A stretch of DNA of 14,500 bases, from positions 3,294,001 to 3,308,500 of the forward strand of contig WPIO01000037.1 in assembly GCA_009760855.2 (NCBI GenBank), given 5' to 3'. The translations under genes were made by a program, and so were the position numbers. Source of the stretch: Cristatella mucedo. Lineage: Eukaryota > Bryozoa > Phylactolaemata > Cristatellidae. Within the stretch, counting starts at the first letter, position 1; each line of letters begins with the position of its first letter. This document shows, one piece after another, positions 6,935 to 13,569 of the stretch. The notes under the pieces are model-generated. The model saw nothing but the letters and a program-made list of their open reading frames with translations. It was not told the DNA's origin and did no database searches.

Positions 6935-9900
6935 GTGAGTGCCGATCCCCGGCGTCCTCGGCCTTTCGCCAAGCGCATGCTATGATCGATCGATGGTCGG
7001 CGCCGATCTGATCGCCGATCTGATCGCCGATCTGATCGCCGATCTGATCACCGATCGATAATCTGGCGCATCGCTTCGAGCTCGGTCGTTCGTTCTTGAC
7101 GCCGCCACATGCGAAGGCCCGCGGCCGCGTCGCGACCGAGCGCGCCGGCCGTGGGAGGAGTGGGTGGGCGAAACTTGAGCATCCGGCAGCGGCGATCACC
7201 GATCGCCGATCGTCGATCGCCGCTCGCGCGCGATACATTTTCCTCGAGTCCTCTGCATTTTCCTTTCGCCCCAAGCGTCCGCCGTCCTACCGTCTGCGCT
7301 CGCTTTATGGTCGGCGTACCGTTCAAGCCGTCGACGCCTTGGACCCCGCGAGAGTGTCGTTCGTCGAGAGTGATGCTAGTTCGACGGGCCTTCGCGTTGA
7401 AGCGGCTACCACCGCGGCTTTAAAACCGGACGCGTCCGTCCAACCGCTTGCCCTGCCGCTGCTCGGCGCCGCTCGGTCGTCCAGCGGGTAGAAAGTGCCG
7501 CCGTCAGCGCCTTCGGCCAGCGATCATCGAGAACTCGACTAAACTGCCAGGAGAACAGAGTGAGCCTTCGGAAGGCGAGAGCGCGCCTTGTTTGCCCTGT
7601 TAGTCGGCCTCGGGACTCAAACCTGCAGCCGACCGTAGCTTCCGGATGCTGAAGCTTCCGGATGTAGCCATTCCGACCGAAGCTTCCGGATGCAGCTTGC
7701 ACGAACGCTTGCTGTATCACGCCGCCGTAGTCTACGGCGAGAGACGTTAGAAATTCGCACCGGAGTAGGCGCTCGAGTGAACGTTTTCGTGCGAGCGCCT
7801 GGGCGTGACGGATCAGAAGTCACTAGAGCTCACTGCCCGAGGACTCGCTTCGCTGAGTCATAGACGTCTATTGAACGTCAATCTCGGGAGTACTGGACGT
7901 CATCTTGCCGCGTGACGAACGAACTTTCTCGCTTTTAACGAGTAGGAATCGTATACATGTGTATATGTACGTCATCTAGTTAAAAAGCAGCCATATCTAT
8001 GCACGCACAAGTATAACCACCGGGTTATACCGCAAGCTCTCAGAGAGCTCGGCCTCTTTTTCGCTGATGAGCTGACTCCATTGAGCTCATCGCTCGGCGC
8101 TCCGCCCACGCGAAGTCAGCGGCCGATCGGCTGCAGCTGCTGCTGCTGTTTCCAACGTTTGTTTGCTGTCGCTGGCGCGCGCTGCGGGCGGTGCGCGCGA
8201 GCCGATAGGTCGGCTGTCGAGGACCTCGACCTGCGAGAAAGTGAAAAGTTTTTTGCCATTTGTTTAGCAGGCCGAGGAGGCGGAGCGATCTGCGGATCAG
8301 GACTCGCCGGGTAAGTGTGCGTCTTTTCGAGGCGGCGTCTCCGCGCTCGTTTCGGGACGTGCTGAACTCGAATCGCATAGGTCTATAATTCGAGCGCTAC
8401 CGACGCTACCGACGGCAGTTTCCTGAACTGACATGCCTTCAGCGTGGCAGCAGGTGCCCGACTGGCGGCTCATACGCTCCGCCATTCTCTACTACGCAGC
8501 GAGTGAGCGAGCGTCGCCATAAAAGCGACGCCGCAGCACACGCCTACACAGCGAAGCCCCCTAAGAGATCGATCCCTATTTAAAGACACGCGCAGCAGGG
8601 AGAGCGCAGCCCGAGCTGAATGGTGACGCGACAGCGCACGGCAGCGCAGCTTCGTCTAATTCAGAGTGCGGGAGCGAGATTCCAACAGTAGTCAGCTGCG
8701 CCGCCCCTCGAGAAAGCTGCCGCCATTGAAGCTCAGGCCATTATTACTAACGCGCTGCAGCAGCTCCGGCAGCGAAAGTCCTTTGCCACAGATACTGCTC
8801 TGCACGTAATGGGGGCTAATTCTTGTAGATAGTAATAACAGTAACAACAGTTCGTTTTACGTTTGCCCTGGGAGAGCCTAATATCTGTCCAGATGCTGTG
8901 AATCTTGCTTTAGAAGAAACTTTCATATAACGGCTGATGACAGGCGAGGTATCGTCGTGCTTCAGTGAGCATGAGCTCGCAAGAAGCCATTTTCGTACAA
9001 CCTGTTAGTATAGCGTAAATCACCAAAATAACGTTCGCCAAATCATGCAAACGTAAGCGTGCAAAAGCATGCGGGAACAGAAAACCCACGTTCACTGGAG
9101 CTCGGAACGGATGCGTCATTAGCTCAGATACTGGAGCCGTGCGAATTCAGTCGGTGGCAGAAGCTGGAAGCGCTCAAACAGCCACGATGGAGTTGGCGTC
9201 TCCATGCACGGCTAGCTCTAACGCTGTCATCCACTGGCACGTGACGTAGCACGCCAACATTTACATAGTCTCTCGCTTTCATGCTGACTAACAGCCGGTC
9301 GGGCTCCGGTCAGGCGCTGAAATTGCGATCAGAATGGATGTGCTGTATCGCTTTCAGACCCTTGGCTCCCCGCTCACCGTGGTGCTGGCGCCACGAAAAT
9401 ATGCGAGGGCTGCCGTCATTAACTCGCCGACCTCGCGGAAATGGCTCTTCCCAGAACTCGCCATGCGCTCGCGCGGCCAGCGCCTCGCTCTCGCTTTCAT
9501 CTCACCGAGGGCCCCCCCAGCAGAATTGTCGCACAGAACCGTCGCTCCTCCATCGTACGGCCGGTATACGCACCGAACGATCGCAGGCTGGCGGCGGAGG
9601 AGTTCGAAAAGCAGCCGACGTTACGCTAGCGCGACTGGAGCGGTCCCGAGGCAGTGCAAGTGCCGCGTCCGGGCGAACGCAGCGGCGGCAGCGGCGGCGG
9701 CTCGGCGAGCAAGCCGAGCAGGCCTCTTCCTTCCAAGCGCTGCCCACTGCTGTGCAGTTCGGCTTCCTATTCGTGCGCGCGAACGCTCGCACCGCGTTTC
9801 CAAAGCGCATGCGCTCTGCCGCGAAGTATTAGTGTGCGCTAACATTTCAATTTAATTTAGTTTTAGCGTGCGTTAACGTGCGTTATGCGTTATGGCCATT

Positions 9901-10159
9901 TCGCTGACGGATGGATCGCTACGTGCACGCGAAGCTTGTCTCGCCGCGCTCGTCGCAAGCTGAACACTGCTTCGGCTGCTGCGAATTCGCTCGCATCGCT
10001 CTTGACTCGCGGCCATTTACCGGGGAAGCTTCGGGGACTTTTTTTCTAGCTGGAAGCGACCTCGACCTCGAGGAGAAGAGGTCACTGCTGGAAAGAACGA
10101 TTCACTTTTTTGAGAACATGGGCAAATTCCTGAAGAACTCGATTTCCAAGATAGGATAG
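6869..10159 (+). CDS. Secreted cationic amphipathic peptide precursor (3 exons)
   Basis: The spliced model joins 6869-6934, 8271-8310 and 10050-10159 into 71 codons plus TAG. Residues 1-23 are a signal peptide: RR, then a hydrophobic core VLAAIVAVAVL, then Ala-Ser-Ala, a standard signal peptidase site completed only after splicing. Residues 24-46 are an acidic propeptide with nine Asp/Glu, ending Glu-Glu-Lys-Arg. Residues 47-71 form a likely mature peptide of 25 residues with one Arg and three Lys against two Glu. Hydrophobic residues recur every three or four positions, giving a strongly amphipathic helix. The last residue is Gly, the usual donor of a C-terminal amide. The start codon has a good context (CCGACCATGG) and is the first ATG after an in-frame stop at 6809. 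This layout is known from linear antimicrobial and venom peptides and some neuropeptides, and the E-E-K-R site fits the processing quadruplet of arachnid precursors. The role is inferred; I recognise no named family. Confidence 0.72.
7002..7063. repeat. 12-bp GATC-rich tandem repeat, four copies plus partial
   Basis: Perfect units GCCGATCTGATC start at 7002, 7014, 7026 and 7038, followed by a degenerate fifth. It lies 67 bp after the exon 1 donor. Related CGATCGCCGATC words recur at 7194-7222. Confidence 0.93.
7637..7692. repeat. AGCTTCCGGATG short dispersed repeat, three copies
   Basis: The 12-mer occurs at 7637-7648, 7653-7664 and 7681-7692. The first and third share extra flanking bases (GACCG before, C after). 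It lies inside intron 1. Confidence 0.85.
8011..8091. repeat. Cluster of three short inverted repeats
   Basis: GTATAACC/GGTTATAC at 8011-8018 and 8023-8030 (4-nt loop); AGCTCTC/GAGAGCT at 8035-8041 and 8043-8049 around a single A; GATGAGCT/AGCTCATC at 8066-8073 and 8084-8091 (10-nt spacer). All arms pair perfectly. They end 179 bp before exon 2. Confidence 0.7.
8271..8310 (+). CDS. Exon 2: acidic propeptide segment
   Basis: Forty bases follow the acceptor TTTAGCAG and precede a perfect donor GTAAGT. In the frame set by exon 1 it reads AEEAERSADQDSP plus one base, leaving phase 1. Its first Ala completes the Ala-Ser-Ala signal peptidase site, so cleavage is expected right after it. Confidence 0.7.
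8311..10049 (+). other. Intron 2 (1739 bp, phase 1)
   Basis: It begins GTAAGT and ends with the pyrimidine-rich ACTTTTTTTCTAG. A CTTGACT near 10001 could serve as branch site. TATA-like words at 8518-8525 and 8577-8584 and overlapping GC-rich open frames at 9281-9855 lie within it. None of those frames has a recognisable motif, so they are not called. Confidence 0.67.
10050..10159 (+). CDS. Exon 3: processing site and mature peptide
   Basis: The first two bases complete a split Ala codon. Then come GSDLDLEEKR, 25 mature residues and TAG. The phase-1 acceptor matches the exon 2 donor exactly. The long open frame running in from 9911 is non-coding intron upstream of the acceptor. Confidence 0.72.
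10082..10156 (+). other. Mature peptide region: amphipathic helix, likely amidated
   Basis: Twenty-five codons lie between Lys-Arg and the stop. Hydrophobic residues at mature positions 2, 3, 7, 9, 10, 13, 16, 17, 21 and 24 cluster on one helical face, while Arg5, Lys15, Lys18 and Lys23 lie on the other. Gly14 may be a hinge. Terminal Gly25 would be turned into an amide, giving a 24-residue product with net charge of about +3, counting the loss of the free carboxylate. There is no cysteine. Membrane activity is inferred, not shown. Confidence 0.6.
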
Positions 10160-10211
10160 CGGCGCCGGCCGCTGTGCTACCCCTCTCGTACGTCGTGTGA
10201 CTGCTGCTTCG

Positions 10212-10214
<3 letters not shown>

Positions 10215-10290
<76 letters not shown>
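10215..10290. repeat. (GA)38 perfect microsatellite
   Basis: Seventy-six bp of uninterrupted AG dinucleotide, 55 bp after the stop codon of the peptide gene and before the ATTAAA signal, so probably inside its 3' UTR. Confidence 0.97.
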
Positions 10291-10291
<1 letters not shown>

Positions 10292-10307
10292 CATTCATTA
10301 ATGTTCA

Positions 10308-10313
10308 ATTAAA
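10308..10313 (+). terminator. Candidate poly(A) signal ATTAAA
   Basis: The common AATAAA variant ATTAAA lies about 150 nt after the stop codon and is followed by GTGCTGTT, a plausible G/U-rich downstream element. It would give a 3' UTR of about 170 nt. Confidence 0.45.
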
Positions 10314-11242
10314 AGGAGTGCTGTTAAAACTAATGACTCCATTTACGAAATAGAGCCATTGCAGTAAGCGGTGCTTCGTTGGGCAGAATTAGCCGTGTTC
10401 AAAATGGCTACTTCCGACCGCTACTCCTGCAACGACAGCGAGCTGCACGACGACGAAAGTCACACGTGACGTGGCAGTCCCCCGCCATGATCCTGGGGGT
10501 GTGGTGACGTCATAGCTTGGGGTGGGAGCGACGGCTGCTCCGTGCTTTGCCCCCTTTGCACGCCTTCGGACAGATAGGCTATTTTTGGGTACGCAACGGG
10601 CTCACATCGAAGCTACGTAGCGGCTGAGCCAAGACGCACTGAGAGAGACCCGTGCGGGGTCAGACTGCGGTCTCGATCAATTAGTACTGCAGCTAAGTAG
10701 GGTATACGAAATGAATGCACGTGAGAGCTCCTCCCCCCCCCCCCGCTCTACTTTTTGCTCAACGAGACACGCGAAGCAAGCGCAGCCACCGAACTTTTGC
10801 CTTTTTTTGCTTTTGCTTTTCGCTCCTTGCGGCGTTACCAGCACGCGTAGTCAGTGCGTAAAATGCATAGAGACTGGGAGCAGCAGTACACTGACCAGCA
10901 TACAAAACGCCACACAGCTCGAAGCCACGTTCAGTCAACGACTGAGATCCCTCTGGTCACGTGTGGCTAGCTAGAGTACCAGTAAGAGAAGACTGCATCT
11001 GCACACACAGCCGATGGTAATTAGACAAAAAGAAAAAGAAAAAATAACTTTGCGCCACGCGAAATTGGCTAAAGCAGTGCTGCGTGTCGCTCGTATGCAT
11101 GTGCATTTCTAGAACTTCCGAGTGGTGCCGCTTGTAGTGAGATGCACTAGCTAGTGGCTATGAGACAGCTAAGACGACTAAGACGCTCACGACTTCAATC
11201 CTGTACACTGCACTAAGTCACTGACTGTGCAATTCGTTGGAT
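10314..11242. other. Intergenic; CRE and E-box words, poly-C, no gene
   Basis: It holds CACGTGACGT (10463-10472), a full TGACGTCA cAMP-response-type site (10505-10512) and a C12 run (10733-10744). The 87-codon frame at 10711-10974 crosses the poly-C run and has no motif. Confidence 0.45.
10505..10512. promoter_or_regulatory. TGACGTCA (CRE/bZIP-type palindrome)
   Basis: A perfect eight-base CREB/ATF palindrome, 33 bp after a CACGTGACGT word. Use as an enhancer is inference. Confidence 0.3.
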
Positions 11243-11290
11243 TGGCGCTTTGGTTAAGGTGCCCGCCTTTAACGACCGAGGTCAAGGTGA
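11243..11290 (+). mobile_element. tRNA-derived SINE-like remnant
   Basis: TGGCGCTTTGG at 11243-11253 fits an RNA polymerase III A box. It is followed by TTAAGGTGCCCGCC and ACGACCGAGGTCAAGG, which resemble the tRNA-like head of many animal SINEs. The B box is degenerate (GGTCAAGG, missing bases against GGTTCAANNCC) and no cloverleaf can be closed, so this is not a functional tRNA. Confidence 0.35.
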
Positions 11291-11558
11291 AAGCATTTGA
11301 TGACCGAGGCCGTGGGCTCGAGAGGGCTCGAGTACACAGCGGTCGACGATGAGACAGTCAGATCGCTGCCGAGTCATTGGAAGAGTGAGCTGCCATGCGG
11401 CCATGCGACGAGGCACTGGCCTCAGGGGAGCGGCCACTCCTCATTATTTGCTTATCAGCGAGCTGTATCGTTTGACGAAGCGAAAGTATCGACAGTTGCA
11501 AACCTCAGTGCATCGTTCGCATAAGCGACTGCGACTTGGCGCGCTCGTCTGCACAGCG

Positions 11559-11640
11559 CCGTAGCCAGGGTTTCTATCTGGGGCGGGGCAAGACCAGTGA
11601 TATATGTATATGTAGGGGGCAAGACAGGCGAGATCTTCAA
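11559..11640 (+). repeat. Dispersed-repeat remnant (GCCGTAGCCAGGG type)
   Basis: GCGCCGTAGCCAGGG followed by G-rich GGGGCGGGGCAAG resembles the G-rich ends of dispersed repeats seen in many invertebrate genomes. A similar pattern in opposite orientation lies at 11819-11877. The family is not identified. Confidence 0.3.
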
Positions 11641-11818
11641 CTAGGAGAGGCCAGACCCGTAATTACTGAAAAATAGTAGCGGGAACTAATCGTGGCGTTT
11701 GCTTGAAACGAACTCGGTGGTTACTCGTTAAGTGAAAGTAAAGCATAATTTCTTCACCGGCGATGATCTCGGGACGTAGGAATACGGGGCGGCCCAGCTC
11801 GCTGGCCCACTGCAGTGA

Positions 11819-11877
11819 GGCGGGAAAGGGAGGGGGGCAAGTGCCTCCCTCCCTTTCCCCGTGGCTCCGTCACTGCA
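11819..11877 (-). repeat. Opposite-strand relative with strong hairpin
   Basis: Read on the minus strand it gives GTGACGGAGCCACGGGG and then G-rich and C-rich halves, like the copy at 11559. Positions 11822-11838 pair with 11843-11859: a 17-bp stem with one G-T wobble and a 4-nt loop AAGT. Confidence 0.4.
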
Positions 11878-12633
11878 TCCGCTGCATCTGCTGCGGCGGC
11901 GGCATGACCTCCCTACCTGATAGATTCTTGTCAGTAATACATTTATTTAGACACTCCCGCGGGTTGCGAAGCACAATGACTAGCAAATCTCGTTTTCCGA
12001 TCATGGACCCGATGCCACACTTTCAAAATGCAGTGAAAAATGAAGTAACTGCGAAGCAGAATGGGAGTTCATCCAGTTCATTTGCTTTTTACGACCCGGT
12101 GGTTAAACACCCGAAGGGCGCCCGTAGCTGCACGAAGTTGGTTGGTATGCAGCGGTTCGCAGATCACGGCATTGCATACAGCCAATTCAAATCTTGTTAA
12201 TGCTACCGCAGACGAAGGTACACGCGACAGGCACCAGAAGAAGCTTCCCGAGTGTACAGACTAAGCTAGGAGTCGCTGAGGCACTAAAACCGCTCGATAG
12301 AAAGCAGTCACTTCCGTCATCATAACTCGTGAGGAAATGACATCATACATCATAGAGCATGGTCACCTCAATGTGTATTGCAAAACACGGTCCTCATTGG
12401 GCAATTAACGAGGTTTTCCGACAACTATCACATAATGCATAGTACATAAACCACCCATATCGATCGAAGATTAGGAAAACAGCTTTGAATAGCAACAGAC
12501 TAGCTGAGTTTCACAAAAAAGCTTGTACAGTAGTGGTTTACTATAAAGTTACAATACTCGCAGGCTACACGGCAGTAGTAAACAGCACAAGAAGAACGAT
12601 CGCTTCGTTTATCGCATCTTTCGTCAAGGCTAC
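11878..12633. other. No supported gene
   Basis: An open frame crosses 11763-12200. Its part from the ATG at 11979 is mixed in composition and not clearly random, but it has no motif and no splice context. I see no repeat or RNA gene otherwise. Confidence 0.4.
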
Positions 12634-12693
12634 GGTACCAGAGAGCACTACATGATACCAGACAGCACCACATGGTACCATACAGCATCTCGT
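12634..12693. repeat. 20-bp tandem repeat, three degenerate copies
   Basis: Copies start at 12634, 12654 and 12674, each of the form GRTACCAnAnAGCAnnnnnn; the first two agree at 17 of 20 positions. The patch ends 40 bp before the open frame of the LINE and may be part of that element's 5' region. Confidence 0.75.
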
Positions 12694-12732
12694 GACCCGC
12701 AGCCACTTCCATGCTCTCTAGGGAAATCATAG

Positions 12733-13569
12733 ACTCTAATTTTCCCAAACCATTCATTGGATTTGTCTAGGTCATCACGTAGCCGCCGCGGTGGCCGGAA
12801 CCGCCAGCTCAGACGCCGCTCGTTGGGCGGGAGCTGCGAGCTGAGTAACTGCTCGTTTGGTATTCCTAGCATTGTCTCGAACCGCTCAGCACGCTCCCCC
12901 ACATTCGTCACTGTAAATCTCTCTAACTTAGTGGTCATCAGACCTGTTGTAACTCCATCGGCCAGACTTAACGCTTGCCTTTGGAATCATCGCTCAATGT
13001 GCAATAAACCTCTAGTAATAAGCAACCTTATTTCTGAAAATGGTATCGACCTGCTCGCCCTAACTGAAACTTGGCTGAAATCGATAAACTGCCCGACAAT
13101 TAAAGACGCTGCTCCATCTGGTTTCTCGTTCTTTCACACCCCTAGATCGATCAAAACTGGAGGTGGAGTTGCTATTATCGTGCGCTCGAAATTCAACTTC
13201 AAGCCATTTGCAGTACCCTCGAAGCAGTCTTTTGAATCAATTGTCTTGGTCTCACCCGAAAACAAGCTACCGATAGTGGCAGTAGTCTATCGCCCAACAG
13301 GTACCAAATCCTCCTTTATCTCAGATTTCTCCGATCTCATTTCGATTCTGTGTGCAAGAAATCAATCCTTCCTCGTTATGGGTGATTTCAACGTTCACTT
13401 TGATAACTTATCTGACGCTTTCAGCACCGAATTTCGTGCATTGACTGACTGATTGTCTCCTGTGGCTCATGTGCACGGCCCTACTCACATCAAGGGTCAC
13501 ACACTCCACCAGATTTTCTCATGCAACAACTTCGTCATCACCAATTATTACCAGATCCTGCTTATATGA
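12733..13569 (+). pseudogene. LINE ORF2 endonuclease domain, broken
   Basis: The frame is open from 12733 (after TAG at 12730) to TGA at 13450-13452. It then continues in the same frame to a second TGA at 13567-13569. Visible endonuclease landmarks in order are LNACLWNHRSMCNK, LTETWL (catalytic Glu), GGGVAIIVRS, VVYRPTG and GDFNVHF (catalytic Asp and Asn). After the first stop, the same frame gives GPTHIKGHTLHQIF, matching the Thr-rich strand before the last catalytic His. The protein would nick target DNA during retrotransposition. The internal stop makes this copy inactive. The frame has no ATG at its start, and the N-terminal part before about 12960 is Arg-rich and unrecognised. Confidence 0.75.

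Larger units (their letters stand above)
6935..8270 (+). other. Intron 1 (1336 bp, phase 0)
   Basis: It starts GTGAGT and ends TTTTTTGCCATTTGTTTAGCAG, both good consensus borders. It is CpG-rich and holds a 12-bp tandem repeat just after the donor, a GATC-rich patch near 7195-7225, a dispersed AGCTTCCGGATG repeat and three inverted repeats near its 3' end. I see no other gene inside. Confidence 0.68.
5850..8720. promoter_or_regulatory. CpG-rich domain (CpG-island-like)
   Basis: CpG is very frequent throughout; for example, 6181-6240 alone holds about eleven. The flanks are poorer, especially left of 5500 and right of 8800. The block covers the presumed promoter, first exon, first intron and second exon of the peptide gene. 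The edges are approximate and judged by eye. Confidence 0.55.

Noticed and set aside
6466-7011. 181-codon + strand frame over the promoter and exon 1
   Set aside because: It is Arg/Ser-rich, as chance frames in CpG-rich DNA are, has no motif, and conflicts with the frame that encodes the signal peptide.
9115-9165. tRNA-like TTAGCTCAG and GTGCGAATTC words
   Set aside because: The A-box-like and B-box-like parts are too close together and no cloverleaf stems pair.
4823-9562. Shared 13-mer CCATCGTACGGCC at 4823 and 9550
   Set aside because: About one shared 13-mer is expected by chance in a window this long, and the flanks do not align.
9281-9855. Overlapping 183- and 173-codon + strand frames
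   Set aside because: Two frames are open at once in GC-rich DNA with Arg/Ala-rich composition, no domain and no splice support; the region is intron 2 of the peptide gene.
9911-10049. Upstream extension of the exon 3 frame
   Set aside because: The frame is open by chance; the consensus acceptor at 10048-10049 with its pyrimidine run marks the exon start.
11763-12200. 145-codon + strand ATG frame
   Set aside because: Its first third lies in the hairpin repeat, and the rest has no recognisable motif or splice context.
12500-12757. 85-codon minus-strand ATG frame
   Set aside because: It crosses the 20-bp tandem repeat, is Cys-rich without a domain pattern, and runs opposite to the LINE region.
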